The translations under genes were made by a program, and so were the position numbers. Below the pieces are notes generated by a model. That model worked only from the letters and a program-made list of their open reading frames with translations, did no database searches and was not told where the DNA came from. Positions 42,052-51,026 of a stretch of 64,000 nucleotides of DNA are shown here, in pieces. The first letter of the stretch is position 1, and each line of letters starts with the position of its first letter. This DNA comes from Sporosarcina oncorhynchi. GTDB taxonomy: Bacteria > Bacillota > Bacilli > Bacillales_A > Planococcaceae. The stretch spans positions 3,096,001 to 3,160,000 of the forward strand of contig NZ_CP129118.1 in NCBI RefSeq assembly GCF_033304615.1, given 5' to 3'.

Positions 42052-42597
42052 TTATAACCGTACATCAAAGATGGCAGCATGCTTGTCAAGTACGCCTGTC
42101 CCTCTTATACCAATCGATGAATCCGGTTGTGTCTGTTTATGTCCATAGTGATCTGCTTCAGCTTGATGGACAGCTTCCATCAACAGTTCGCCGTATTGCT
42201 CGTCACCTTTTTCGATAATAGCGCCTGCAGACAGTTTCCCTTCCAGCAGTATCGCTTTCACTTGTTCTTTTGATGTGGCGTTGGCTAACCGGGCGTTGAG
42301 TTGCTTGCGTTCATTGTTCGCCTGTTCTGCTTTTCTTAACTTCTCCTCGTCAATGCCTTGTAACTGCGCTCTTTCTTCGTTCGTAACATTTTCACCCCGC
42401 GCAATCTTCTTGGCGATTTGATCTGCCGCCATCCGTTTCTGGTACTGCGCTTCTTCAGCCACCAGCCTGCGCATATCTTCAATATGACGCTCTGCTTCGG
42501 ATTTGATGTTAGCATTCTTTTCGGTAGCATCATTTTTCGCTTGCGGCACGAAGTTCATTAATGCGTCAGTGATGAATTGGTTGCCTGAAACTCTCAT
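42052..42597 (-). CDS. Hypothetical coiled-coil protein
   Basis: 181 aa, highly charged and helical from ~20 to ~130 (KNDATEKNANIKSEAERHIEDMRRLV, AEQANNERKQLNARLANATSKEQVKAILLEG), with no signal peptide or membrane helix. A C-terminal GIRGTGVLDKHAAIFDVRL is less charged. I recognise no family. A purine-rich ribosome binding site (GGAGGG) precedes the ATG. Alone between converging and co-directional units. Confidence 0.7.
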   Translation of the reverse strand: MRVSGNQFITDALMNFVPQAKNDATEKNANIKSEAERHIEDMRRLVAEEAQYQKRMAADQIAKKIARGENVTNEERAQLQGIDEEKLRKAEQANNERKQLNARLANATSKEQVKAILLEGKLSAGAIIEKGDEQYGELLMEAVHQAEADHYGHKQTQPDSSIGIRGTGVLDKHAAIFDVRL

Positions 42598-42697
42598 TCC
42601 ATCCCTCCATTTTTTCCTCGGCGTCTCTCATACACTTTATATCGGCAGAATTTGGATATTGATGAATCGAATACGTGGACTGTGTTCAATCCTTTTG

Positions 42698-43231
42698 TTA
42701 TTCATTAGACATCTCCATCATTTTCTTAATCAACCTGATTTGTCCCCGGTGATTTAATTCATCCTCAAAAACGTGAAACCATTTGAAGTAATTATTTGCG
42801 GGTTTATCCCACCAGAACGGTGTTTGCTCGAACAGCCATGCATCTTCCAGCGTTTGAAACTTCTCGATTGTTTTCTTTCTAGTTTGTTCCAATTGCTCCA
42901 AGTAGAATTCGACCGGATTGCCTTGTATTTGCTCCTGTGCTGGCTTGCCAAGATTCAATGCCGGACCAAATAATTCGATTTCCTTTTCCGTAAAATCCCG
43001 TTTTTCAAATGTATCAATTTGATAAGCCTTTTCAACAGACGCCATATGCGCTAGCAGCATGCCGATTGAATTCGCTTGCGCGTGCACCAAGAAATCCAAT
43101 TGCTCCATCGATAATTCCCGCACTTCCGCAAGCGTCGTTTCTCTGGTGTACGCCATCATAGTTACGAGCTTGCTGAATTCCAGACTTAATCCTTCTTTTT
43201 TGTCAATTAACAATAGATTTTCATTTTCCAC
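42698..43231 (-). CDS. DinB family protein (DUF664-like)
   Basis: 177 aa. Histidines in DinB-type positions: IGMLLAHMASVEKAYQ (~62) and NYFKWFHVFEDELNHRGQIRLIKKMM (~150-163). Second DinB-fold protein of the window, unrelated in detail to the one at 6328. GTG start 9 bp after GGGGGAA. Function unknown. Confidence 0.85.
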   Translation of the reverse strand: MENENLLLIDKKEGLSLEFSKLVTMMAYTRETTLAEVRELSMEQLDFLVHAQANSIGMLLAHMASVEKAYQIDTFEKRDFTEKEIELFGPALNLGKPAQEQIQGNPVEFYLEQLEQTRKKTIEKFQTLEDAWLFEQTPFWWDKPANNYFKWFHVFEDELNHRGQIRLIKKMMEMSNE

Positions 43232-43292
43232 GATATATTCCCCCTATGAATGTTGTCGTTTTATGGTTTTTGCAATCATTCTATCTTACTAT

Positions 43293-44309
43293 TTACTTTT
43301 TCAAAGTAATCTTCTGCTTTTTCATCTGCTTCTTATTTTCATGTTTCTGCTGGCCCCTAAGCTTCTTTTCATACAGAGCGTATCTTCCTAGTTGATCTGC
43401 AGATAGGTCTCCATCTTCGACAGCCTGTATGACCGCACATCCCGGTTCATGATTATGCGTACAATCACTAAATTTACATTGCTCTCCGAGATGTTGAATT
43501 TCTGCAAATAGAATGCTGCCATCCATCTCTTTCGTCGTACTGATCGTTTTAAAGCCAGGACTGTCAATTAGGACTGAATCTGTTTCATCCAGATATAGCA
43601 TCTTCGTAACGGTTGTCGTATGCTTGCCTTTTCCGTCCGTCCTAACTAAATTAGTATATTCACTGTGAGAGCTAGTCAAATCGTTAACTAATGTGGATTT
43701 TCCCACTCCCGATGCCCCTATGAACATCGCCGTTCGCCTGCTCCGCAGTGAATCTTTCACCTGCTGAATCGTCTCGGGCTTATGCATACTGACAGGCATG
43801 ATCTTTACATCCGGGTAACTCAAATGAATCGTCTCGATGATTTCTCTTGTCTCTTCTTCATAATCCGCTTTTGATAGTAATATAGCCAATTCCACATATT
43901 CCTGATGGAATGTCATCATGTAACGCTCGAATTTTGATAACGTAAAACGTTGGTCAGCAGCGATAACAATATAGAGTTGATCTACATTTGTCGCAAGAAT
44001 CTGCTCATAGCAAGAGACGTGATAACTTTTCGCAGCATGGCTGGATGCTTTTGAAATGATATTTTCCCTTTCCAACAGTTCTTCTAAAACGTATTCGTCA
44101 CCTTGCTGATTGAATAAAACAAAGTCACCGACATAAAAATCCTTATCTATACGTTTATGAGCTACACTTACTTGAAATATTATTTGTTCGAGTGTAGCAA
44201 TCGTATATAGATGATTATTTTTTTGAATAACACGTGCAATATTTTCAATCGTGCTGCCTGGGTTTTTCATTATAAAGTTCTTAACGCCAAAGTTCTTTTG
44301 TTCCAACAT
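43293..44309 (-). CDS. rsgA: Ribosome small subunit-dependent GTPase A (RsgA paralogue)
   Basis: 338 aa, circularly permuted GTPase: G4-like LLSKADYEEET, then G1 GASGVGKSTLVNDL, G3 DSPGFKT, and the zinc-binding tail CKFSDCTHNHEPGCAV. The OB-fold N-terminus is present. RsgA proteins act in late 30S maturation. This one is longer than the ~295-aa housekeeping Bacillus enzyme and is not beside prkC/rpe, so it is probably a second copy; the main rsgA would be elsewhere. Confidence 0.85.
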   Translation of the reverse strand: MLEQKNFGVKNFIMKNPGSTIENIARVIQKNNHLYTIATLEQIIFQVSVAHKRIDKDFYVGDFVLFNQQGDEYVLEELLERENIISKASSHAAKSYHVSCYEQILATNVDQLYIVIAADQRFTLSKFERYMMTFHQEYVELAILLSKADYEEETREIIETIHLSYPDVKIMPVSMHKPETIQQVKDSLRSRRTAMFIGASGVGKSTLVNDLTSSHSEYTNLVRTDGKGKHTTTVTKMLYLDETDSVLIDSPGFKTISTTKEMDGSILFAEIQHLGEQCKFSDCTHNHEPGCAVIQAVEDGDLSADQLGRYALYEKKLRGQQKHENKKQMKKQKITLKK

Positions 44310-44444
44310 GCAATCTCCCTCTCCATAACGATCTTAGTAACCATCCATTGATGATGGCTAAATCAATTATTTTAGCTGATCACTTCCATTCAAGAAGCAA
44401 CCGTGGGAGTTAAATAGTCATTCACTACAACGTTAGCAAACGGC

Positions 44445-44482
44445 AAAAAGCCACAAAGTTATAGTAAATAACCCTGTGACTC
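44445..44482 (-). terminator. Intrinsic terminator downstream of the 23-aa ORF
   Basis: Minus strand: AGTCACAG-GGTTAT / ATAACT-TTGTGGCT stem with a 5-nt loop and TTTTTG directly after. Strong by eye. Confidence 0.7.
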
Positions 44483-44547
44483 AAATGTTGTTAAAATATA
44501 AATGCCCCTACCAAACCGCACATCATACAATGAGGTTTGTGCATTTT

Positions 44548-44619
44548 TTATTGATCCGAATGAGTGAGACGCAAAAATTCAATTCCCAAGGTTAACTTCA
44601 TTAAGTTTTTGAATTGCAT
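44548..44619 (-). CDS. Putative 23-aa peptide in its own transcription unit
   Basis: MQFKNLMKLTLGIEFLRLTH then SDQ, stop. AAAGGGAG lies about 10 bp before the ATG, a full sigma-A promoter lies at 44650-44678 and an intrinsic terminator at 44445-44482, giving a transcript of about 200 nt. The peptide is amphipathic and slightly basic, without a signal-peptide cleavage motif. It could be a translated small peptide, a leader, or a by-product of a regulatory RNA. The rest of the 44310-44728 gap contains no larger gene. Confidence 0.5.
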   Translation of the reverse strand: MQFKNLMKLTLGIEFLRLTHSDQ

Positions 44620-44649
44620 AATCTCACTCCCTTTCTATACGTCAAGAAA

Positions 44650-44678
44650 ATATTACCATAAAGGAATTCAGAAATCAA
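44650..44678 (-). promoter_or_regulatory. Sigma-A promoter of the ~200-nt transcript
   Basis: Minus strand: TTGATT (44673-44678), exact 17-bp spacer, TAATAT (44650-44655). Predicted start about 44643. Confidence 0.65.
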
Positions 44679-44728
44679 TCACTTTTAAGAGTACTGTGTA
44701 AAAATGATATTATCCGGGGCAAATTCAT

Positions 44729-44917
44729 TTAGTAATCTATTACCATCACGAAGCAGTAGAACAGAACAACTAAGAACAAAATTGTCCAAAATACGCCAAG
44801 AACCTTTTGATTATGCGTGTCTTTGCCTTTATGCAGTTTTTCAATAAACGTCATTAAATTCAACGTCCAAAGAACTCCAAACCCCGGTAACAGGACAAAT
44901 GGTAATAGTATTTCCAT
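44729..44917 (-). CDS. Small two-helix membrane protein
   Basis: 62 aa: MEILLPFVLLPGFGVLWTLNLM forms helix one, then a short charged loop (EKLHKGKDTHNQK) and a second helix (VLGVFWTILFLVVLFYCFVMVI). No family recognised. ATG 44917 has GGAG 8 bp upstream and lies just beyond the stop of the upstream hydrolase gene, so the two are likely co-transcribed. Confidence 0.65.
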   Translation of the reverse strand: MEILLPFVLLPGFGVLWTLNLMTFIEKLHKGKDTHNQKVLGVFWTILFLVVLFYCFVMVIDY

Positions 44918-44935
44918 TACGTCGCACTCCATTTC

Positions 44936-45793
44936 TCATGAACTAAGTGTCTCAGCACTTTTCAACGTTGACGTTACAAAATGCTTAAATTTCTCTTGTT
45001 CTTCTACAAATGGATTATGATTGCTTTGCTCAAATGTTGTCAATTTGGCATTAGGCATTATTTCAGCAATCTCTACCCCATATTTATACGGACATTGAGC
45101 ATCGAATCTGCCTGCATAAATATGGCTTGGTACGGTTACATGAGCCAAGTCTTCTCTCAAATCATATGTGCCGATTTCGACTTTCCTAAAATAGTCCAAT
45201 CGCGGTCCAACTGTTTTTCCGCTATTCGGCATTTTCATGGCGTTTATTAGTTTTTCTTTTGAATAAAAAGACATTTCCGCCCATTCGTTACCTAGTTGTT
45301 TCCGAATCTCCAACGGAGTGGAAGAGTCATTCATTTGATTCATAATCTCTATTATTCTTGGGAATTTGGGGTTCTTATGACAATAGATAGATCCCGGATC
45401 TGAACTATATTCCTTACTAGCTGCAGCTCCACCGGCAATCATTTTCGTTAAAGAGGTAGGAAATAAAACCGCATACTTCAAAGCGAGCATTCCACCTGTT
45501 GAATGCCCAGCAAATCCCCATTTTTCAAATCCCAATGCGATGCGTATAGCCTCCAAGTCATTTACTGATTCACCCATACTATATTGACTTTGATTTTCTG
45601 AAGTAACGGAATTACCGCAATCACGTAGGTTCACCAAATACACTTCATAATGTGCGGTGAATGGATTTGCAAACGTGTTACCCCGTTCGTCAAAAGCACT
45701 ATACAAATGAGTTACGCATAATGGGTCTCCACTTCCTGAAACAAAAACTTCAAATGTACCCCGCTCGGTTTCAACAAATTTCTTTTGCCACAT
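44936..45793 (-). CDS. Alpha/beta hydrolase
   Basis: 285 aa. Nucleophile elbow GFAGHSTGGMLALKYA (Ser), acid in IYAGRFDAQCP and catalytic His in EQSNHNPFVEEQEKF complete the triad. Oxyanion region GSGDPLCVTHLYSAF. Resembles proline iminopeptidase or haloperoxidase-like hydrolases; substrate unknown. ATG 45793 (MWQKKFVETERG) is preferred: GGAAG lies 5-7 bp upstream, whereas ATG 45835 has no spaced site. Confidence 0.85.
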   Translation of the reverse strand: MWQKKFVETERGTFEVFVSGSGDPLCVTHLYSAFDERGNTFANPFTAHYEVYLVNLRDCGNSVTSENQSQYSMGESVNDLEAIRIALGFEKWGFAGHSTGGMLALKYAVLFPTSLTKMIAGGAAASKEYSSDPGSIYCHKNPKFPRIIEIMNQMNDSSTPLEIRKQLGNEWAEMSFYSKEKLINAMKMPNSGKTVGPRLDYFRKVEIGTYDLREDLAHVTVPSHIYAGRFDAQCPYKYGVEIAEIMPNAKLTTFEQSNHNPFVEEQEKFKHFVTSTLKSAETLSS

Positions 45794-45868
45794 AAGGTCT
45801 TCCCACTTCCTTTTTATACTGTTATTCCGTCCCATCCCTCTTACTAATCTACAAAGTGCTCAAGTTAC

Positions 45869-46384
45869 TTACACATTACTGGTCCAAAAATAGGTAACAA
45901 ATTTCACCTTCTGCCCATTCATTTCAAATTCTTCATCACCGGTTTTTATTTGCTCAAATCCATTTCTTTCTAAAACTTTTTGAGATGCGATATTAGTAGT
46001 TGTCGTTTTCGCGTTAACTTGTTTCACACCATGCTCTTTCACTGTTTCCAATAATAATCTCAAGGCTTTTTTAGCGACCCCCTTGCCTAGATGTGCCTTC
46101 CCAACTCTATAGCCTAGAGAGGCAACTTCACGGGATTCATCCATATCAACTACATTAATCCTTCCTAGAATAGAACCATCTTCATCTTTAATTAAATAAA
46201 AACATGAAATCTCTTCAGCCTGTTCTTCAAGCAAGCGTTCATGCCTGAATTTAAAAATCTCAGGCATATAATAGTCATCTCCCCGAGTAGGTACCATTTC
46301 TTCGAAAAAGGCTCTATTTTCAACTTCAAACTTATACAAATCTTCGGCATCTAACCTATTTAGCTTTTCAATAAATATATCCAT
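45869..46384 (-). CDS. GNAT family N-acetyltransferase (RimJ/RimL-like)
   Basis: 171 aa. LNRLDAEDLYKFEVENRAFFEEM, GRINVVDMDESREVASLGYRVGKAHLGKGVAKKALRLLLE (acetyl-CoA loop) and NIASQKVLERNGFEQI, the pattern of RimJ/RimL-type acetyltransferases. Acceptor unknown; could be a protein N-terminus or small molecule. Confidence 0.88.
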   Translation of the reverse strand: MDIFIEKLNRLDAEDLYKFEVENRAFFEEMVPTRGDDYYMPEIFKFRHERLLEEQAEEISCFYLIKDEDGSILGRINVVDMDESREVASLGYRVGKAHLGKGVAKKALRLLLETVKEHGVKQVNAKTTTTNIASQKVLERNGFEQIKTGDEEFEMNGQKVKFVTYFWTSNV

Positions 46385-46458
46385 GTTAATAACCTACCAA
46401 TCCATTATCGCTAGCAATCCCCGGCTTGTACTACAGTTTGTACGTAATAAGTAAAGTT

Positions 46459-46653
46459 CTAAAAACGCTCATCGAATTCCTTTTCAATCTCTTCGTCACT
46501 AACCGGTAGTTCCATTTTCTTGTCTCCATACTTCATTATAAGTAATTTTCCTACCTCAGACTTTTCGATTGCATCCTTTACCGCTGCAAATATGACTAAA
46601 TATAAAAGCAGCATACCAAAAAGGACTAGTATGATCTTTACAAATACTTCCAT
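46459..46653 (-). CDS. Small single-helix membrane protein
   Basis: 64 aa: MEVFVKIILVLFGMLLLYLVIFA is one transmembrane helix; the rest (KDAIEKSEVGKLLIMKYGDKKMELPVSDEEIEKEFDERF) is acidic and cytoplasmic. GGGAGG 8-9 bp before ATG 46653 decides the start; an upstream in-frame ATG would read through the terminator at 46702-46734. No family recognised. Confidence 0.7.
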   Translation of the reverse strand: MEVFVKIILVLFGMLLLYLVIFAAVKDAIEKSEVGKLLIMKYGDKKMELPVSDEEIEKEFDERF

Positions 46654-46701
46654 GTAAACTATCCTCCCTATACTTGATGGCAACACGCATATGCTATTGA
46701 T

Positions 46702-46734
46702 ATAAAACATGGCAACAGCTAAAAACTGTTGCCA
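46702..46734 (-). terminator. Terminator of the 46747-47772 lipoprotein gene
   Basis: Perfect 9-bp stem TGGCAACAG / CTGTTGCCA with a 7-nt loop; TGTTTTAT follows on the minus strand. Confidence 0.75.
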
Positions 46735-46746
46735 CATCACGAAATT

Positions 46747-47772
46747 TTACGAATCAAATCCTATTGTCTTAAGTTTTTCTTTCACTTCTGGATATAGTCG
46801 ATTCCCTTGTTTATCGACCCATTCATGATTTCCGATTTCCTTAAACACGTCAACGATTGACTTCAGCTGTTCCATTTGTTCAGCTGTCGGCGTATTGTTA
46901 GACATTTGATACAGAATACTAGCCGCGTTATCCAGAGAAATCATCAGCTGAGGATTCAGCTCACCAACTATGTCCAGCTTTCGCTGTGCACTTTCTACAT
47001 CTACATAAATCGGCTCTACGATGGCCCTTCTCTTCTCTGAATCCTGAAGAACATCCTCTCCGGCTTCTAGCAACGTTTCCAGCTTAGTTGTAAAAACTGT
47101 ATTCATCATCTGCTGCGCTTCCTCAAAAAAAGCGAACGAGGCAGACTGATTGTAGTGATCTTGCGTATTCTCTTTTTTATAAAAGGTTTCTAGCACAAAT
47201 CCACTCTCATTTTCATCGTACATGAATTTCTGCGCAACTCGATCTCCGTGCTGCCGCATGAACATGACTATTCCCGGTTTTCTGTCAAAGATTGCCGTAC
47301 TGAAATCGATTGTCCCCATCTGAACATAGCCGTCAAAAAGTGGGTACGTTTTCTCCCCGTCTTTCACAACAAGCAACCAGTTCTGCCCATCATCCCAGGC
47401 AAATTGACCATCTTCCATCTTCCCTGCATTCACATACAGCTCGATAATTTCTTCCTCACCATCCCCATTGACGTCAAACTTCATTTCTTTATAAAGCGTT
47501 TGCGGATACTTTTCAATTTCGGATGCTTTTATTAAGACGACCTCTTCATTTGCATCGCTTGGTGTTTCCACTTCTGTGGATTCGAGTGCACGCTTTTGCT
47601 CTTCTATCGTTTGTTCAAGCGTTTGATTTTTCAATGTGAGTTGTTTGATCTCCTTTTTCAGTTCGTCCATCTCGTTTGTCTGATTTGCATTTGACTGCTC
47701 AACATCCGGCTTATTCGTACACCCACCTAGAATAACTGCTACACACACAACTCCAAGTAAAAACCGCTTCAA
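46747..47772 (-). CDS. Lipoprotein with N-terminal coiled coil
   Basis: 341 aa. Lipobox ILGGC at residue 18 (MKRFLLGVVCVAVILGGC), then a coiled coil (NEMDELKKEIKQLTLKNQTLEQTIEEQKRALE broken here into its heptads, ~33-65). A beta-rich domain includes FDVNGDGEEEIIELYVNAGK, a DxDGD-like repeat similar to that in the BlaR1-like sensor at 24243. The C-terminus is helical (SLDNAASILYQMSN, EQLKSIVDVFKEIGNHEWV). Surface-anchored; function unknown. Confidence 0.8.
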   Translation of the reverse strand: MKRFLLGVVCVAVILGGCTNKPDVEQSNANQTNEMDELKKEIKQLTLKNQTLEQTIEEQKRALESTEVETPSDANEEVVLIKASEIEKYPQTLYKEMKFDVNGDGEEEIIELYVNAGKMEDGQFAWDDGQNWLLVVKDGEKTYPLFDGYVQMGTIDFSTAIFDRKPGIVMFMRQHGDRVAQKFMYDENESGFVLETFYKKENTQDHYNQSASFAFFEEAQQMMNTVFTTKLETLLEAGEDVLQDSEKRRAIVEPIYVDVESAQRKLDIVGELNPQLMISLDNAASILYQMSNNTPTAEQMEQLKSIVDVFKEIGNHEWVDKQGNRLYPEVKEKLKTIGFDS

Positions 47773-47800
47773 TTCTTAACCTCCCTCTATTAAGACGCCT

Positions 47801-49372
47801 TCATCTTTTATACATGACATCTCCCGCTACAATCGTCATAATTACGTCAGCATCCAAGATTTCCTCTTCTTCCACTTCAAACAAATCCTTATCCAGAACC
47901 GTAAAGTCTGCGTCGAACCCGACTACCAACTTCCCTCGGGAATACGCTTTGCCAATTGTAGCAGCACTGCCAGTCGTGAATAAACCAACCGCTTCAAATC
48001 GGCTTAGCTTCTCCTTCGCCAAATAGCCTTCATGCGTTTCTCCAGGCTTTCTCCTCGTAACCGCTGCGTAAATACCGAGTAGTGGATCGACTTCTTCAAT
48101 TGGCGCATCCGACCCCGCTCCGCAAATGAAACCTTCATCCAATAACCGCTTCCATGCATAGGCCCAGTCAAGGCGATTTTCGCCCAAACGTTCCATAACC
48201 CACGGAAAATCTGACGGGACAAATGCCGGTTGAATATCAAGCACGACAGGCAGTTTTTTCATCCGTTCCACTAAATCATCTCGCAGGACATTCACATGGA
48301 TTAGCCGATCGCGTTTCCCTTCCGGTACAGGATACTTTTCAATGGCATCCAATGCTTTTTCGACAGCCAAATCACCGATTAGATGAATGGCCACAGCTTC
48401 CCCGTATTTCCGGGCAGTCGCGACAAGTGTATCAATTTCTTCATCCGTAACGACTGCATTACCTGACGTTTCAGGCGCATCTGTATACGGCTCACTTAAT
48501 AATGCAGTCCGCGCCCCGAGCGCTCCATCGATGAAGAACTTCATCTCACCCGGTTCAATCCACGGTTCATCATATGTCGCTTGTTCATCCATCAATTTTG
48601 TGAAAACAGTTGACCTTCTTAATAGATGTGCACGGAACTTCTTCTTGTCATCACCAATGACATTTTTGAAAGCTTGCAATGGATTATCATAATCCCCATA
48701 ATAACCAAGGTCATCCGTCACTGCTCCCGTTAGACCTAATGATAATAAGTCATTGACGGATTTCGCCAATGCTTCTGTCAGCATCTCTTCAGTGGGCTCC
48801 GGAATAAGTTGCAGCAACCGATCCATTGGGCCTTCTTTTAACAATCCTGTCGGTTCGCCATTGTCATCACGGTCAATAACGCCATCTTCTGGATCTGGCG
48901 TATCCTTTGTAATGCCGGCCAATTCCAATGCTTTTGTATTGGCAATTGCTGCATGCCTGCAAGCCCGTTTCAGAACCATTGGTGATTCCGTAATCGCGTC
49001 GAGTTCATGGCGTGTAAAGATTTTTTTAGTAGGGAAATTGTTTTCATTCCATCCTTCACCGATGAACCATTCATCCTTATTCAAATTCGGATATGCATGC
49101 ACGAGCATGTCCATCATCTCATCAGATGATTTCGCTTTCGATAAATCCAAGCTTACCAACTTCTGACCATGCCCAATCATATGCATATGGTTGTCAATGA
49201 AGCCTGGATACAATATAGCCCCTTCCAAATCCACGGACTCATCTGCATGACTCTTCAATTCTTCGAATGTCCCAACCGCACTAATTTTGCCGTCTTTCAC
49301 AAGCATTGCCTCAACGGTTTCTCCTTCTCCATCCATTGTATATAGCTTGCCATTATGCCAAATTGTTTTCAT
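47801..49372 (-). CDS. Amidohydrolase (YtcJ-like)
   Basis: 523 aa metal-dependent amidohydrolase of the YtcJ group: LYPGFIDNHMHMIGHG (HxH metal ligands, ~60), KFFIDGALGARTALLSEPY, VAIHLIGDLAVEKALDAIE and GAGSDAPIEEVDPLLGIYAAVTRR (last Asp ligand). Substrate unknown. Single gene, divergent from ytoQ. Confidence 0.9.
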   Translation of the reverse strand: MKTIWHNGKLYTMDGEGETVEAMLVKDGKISAVGTFEELKSHADESVDLEGAILYPGFIDNHMHMIGHGQKLVSLDLSKAKSSDEMMDMLVHAYPNLNKDEWFIGEGWNENNFPTKKIFTRHELDAITESPMVLKRACRHAAIANTKALELAGITKDTPDPEDGVIDRDDNGEPTGLLKEGPMDRLLQLIPEPTEEMLTEALAKSVNDLLSLGLTGAVTDDLGYYGDYDNPLQAFKNVIGDDKKKFRAHLLRRSTVFTKLMDEQATYDEPWIEPGEMKFFIDGALGARTALLSEPYTDAPETSGNAVVTDEEIDTLVATARKYGEAVAIHLIGDLAVEKALDAIEKYPVPEGKRDRLIHVNVLRDDLVERMKKLPVVLDIQPAFVPSDFPWVMERLGENRLDWAYAWKRLLDEGFICGAGSDAPIEEVDPLLGIYAAVTRRKPGETHEGYLAKEKLSRFEAVGLFTTGSAATIGKAYSRGKLVVGFDADFTVLDKDLFEVEEEEILDADVIMTIVAGDVMYKR

Positions 49373-49481
49373 GCCAATTCCCCCTCATCTTATTTCCTAT
49401 TCTAAACTTTCAAGCAACAATGAGCAATCCCACTCTGTAAGAATGCTATACTGGAGCTATCGAATGTAGGAGGGATTTTTA

Positions 49482-49922
49482 ATGAGACTAACCGTTTATC
49501 TTGCAGGAGAAATTCATACCGCATGGCGTGAAGAAGTAAAACAGAAAGTTGCTGCACTGAAATTGCCAATCGATTTCGTTGGGCCGATGGAGGACCACGA
49601 CCGTTCTGACAATATTGGTGAAGAGATTTTAGGTGAACAACCAAACGCAATATTCAAAGATGCCGCTGCCTCAAACTTTAATAATTTACGTACCGAACTT
49701 CTAATGAAGAAAGCCGACCTTGTCATCGCATTATTCGGCGACCAATATAAGCAGTGGAACACAGCTATGGACGCGAGTGCAGCCGTCGCATTCGGCAAGC
49801 CCCTCATCCTCATCCGTTCCGAGCAACATCACCATGCATTGAAAGAGCTATCACGCAAAGCACACGCCACCGTCGAAAACGTCGACCAGGCCGTCAAAGC
49901 ACTCCATTATATTTTCGAATGA
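49482..49922 (+). CDS. ytoQ: YtoQ family protein
   Basis: 146 aa, full length: MRLTVYLAGEIHTAWREEV, VGPMEDHDRSDNIGEEILGE and LRTELLMKKADLVIALFGDQYKQWNTAMDASAAVAFGKPLILI. The nucleoside deoxyribosyltransferase-like fold suggests nucleotide binding, but function is not established. GGAGGG precedes the ATG by ~7 bp. Confidence 0.92.
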   Translation: MRLTVYLAGEIHTAWREEVKQKVAALKLPIDFVGPMEDHDRSDNIGEEILGEQPNAIFKDAAASNFNNLRTELLMKKADLVIALFGDQYKQWNTAMDASAAVAFGKPLILIRSEQHHHALKELSRKAHATVENVDQAVKALHYIFE

Positions 49923-49927
49923 ACGAC

Positions 49928-49957
49928 AGGCTATCCTGACAACGGGGTAGCCTTTTC
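49928..49957 (+). terminator. Terminator of ytoQ
   Basis: Stem AGGCTATCC / GGGGTAGCCT (one mismatch) followed by TTTTC. Confidence 0.7.
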
Positions 49958-49972
49958 ACTTGGAACTAACAT

Positions 49973-50052
49973 CTCAAAAATCCATAACTTCCCCTATAAG
50001 TCCATAACTCGAGCTAAAAGTCCATAATCACTCGCAAAACTCCATAACTCCC
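49973..50052. repeat. 20-bp-period repeat with (A)GTCCATAACTC core, locus 2
   Basis: TCCATAA begins exactly at 49981, 50001, 50021 and 50041: four units, 20-bp period, with variable ~10-bp interiors. Same core and period as the repeat at 22911-23000. The last unit ends 4 bp before the first PhoP half-site of pstB. Confidence 0.82.
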
Positions 50053-50055
50053 CAT

Positions 50056-50109
50056 TTAACAAAACCTTTACATTCCCTTCATACCTCCTCAACAATCCAC
50101 CCCTATACT
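50056..50109 (+). promoter_or_regulatory. PhoP box and promoter of pstB
   Basis: Four half-sites at an exact 11-bp period: TTAACA (50056), TTTACA (50067), TTCATA (50078), TCAACA (50089), matching the Bacillus PhoP consensus TT(A/T/C)ACA. -10 TATACT (50104-50109) starts 10 bp after the last half-site ends. Confidence 0.85.
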
Positions 50110-50145
50110 GTAGAAAAGCCTCACCACTATTAGGAGGATTTCTAT

Positions 50146-50964
50146 ATGAACATTTTGAAAGAACGCATACATGATAATGCATTTTCAGTTGTACGCAACG
50201 AGAATTGGGCGAAACCAATTTATGAAACCAATGGACTCAATCTTTGGTACGGCACTTCCCACGCGCTAAAAAATATCGAACTAGCTATCAATGAAAAAGA
50301 AGTTACTGCCATCATCGGACCATCCGGCTGCGGGAAATCCACATTTCTCAAGACGCTCAATCGTATGGTTGAAACGGCGGCAGATGTGACAATTTCCGGA
50401 AATGTGACATTCAAAGGAAATAATATATTAGGCAAATCCATGCCTGTCGAAATACTCCGTTCCAAAGTCGGGATGGTGTTTCAAAAACCGAATCCATTCC
50501 CGAAGTCGATTTTCGAAAATGTCGCTTATGGACCGAAAGTGCATGGTATCCGTAACAAAGCAATGCTTGAAATGATTGTCGAAGAGAGTTTGAAGAAAGC
50601 AGCTTTATGGGATGAAGTAAAAGATCGTTTGCATAAAAGTGCATACAGTCTTTCAGGTGGCCAGCAACAACGGTTATGTATCGCTAGATGTCTTGCCATT
50701 GATCCGGAAGTAATTCTGATGGATGAACCGACATCCGCCCTTGATCCTGTATCGACCCATAAAATCGAAGAACTGATCCGATCCATTAAGAACGATGTCA
50801 CAATCGCAATCGTCACACACAATATGCAACAAGCTGCCCGCATATCAGATCGCACAGCTTTTTTCCTTAACGGAGAAATCATCGAAGATAATCAAACATC
50901 TACGATTTTCAACAATCCTGCAGATACACTGACAGACGACTACGTCAACGGACGTTTCGGTTAA
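50146..50964 (+). CDS. pstB: Phosphate ABC transporter ATP-binding protein PstB
   Basis: 272 aa. Walker [18 protein letters not shown], PstB-specific [24 protein letters not shown], signature [16 protein letters not shown], Walker [14 protein letters not shown], and a C-terminal [18 protein letters not shown]. Supplies ATP-driven energy to the PstSCA high-affinity phosphate importer. It is unusual in lying first and in its own transcription unit; in most Bacillales it follows pstA. Own PhoP box and own terminator. Confidence 0.96.
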   Translation: MNILKERIHDNAFSVVRNENWAKPIYETNGLNLWYGTSHALKNIELAINEKEVTAIIGPSGCGKSTFLKTLNRMVETAADVTISGNVTFKGNNILGKSMPVEILRSKVGMVFQKPNPFPKSIFENVAYGPKVHGIRNKAMLEMIVEESLKKAALWDEVKDRLHKSAYSLSGGQQQRLCIARCLAIDPEVILMDEPTSALDPVSTHKIEELIRSIKNDVTIAIVTHNMQQAARISDRTAFFLNGEIIEDNQTSTIFNNPADTLTDDYVNGRFG

Positions 50965-50976
50965 GACCAGAATACG

Positions 50977-51012
50977 CACTCAAGGAATCAAACCTTGAGT
51001 GTTTTTATTTTT
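50977..51012 (+). terminator. Terminator of pstB
   Basis: Perfect 9-bp stem CACTCAAGG / CCTTGAGTG, 7-nt loop and TTTTTATTTTT. Confidence 0.9.
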
Positions 51013-51026
51013 AAATCAAACTAATA

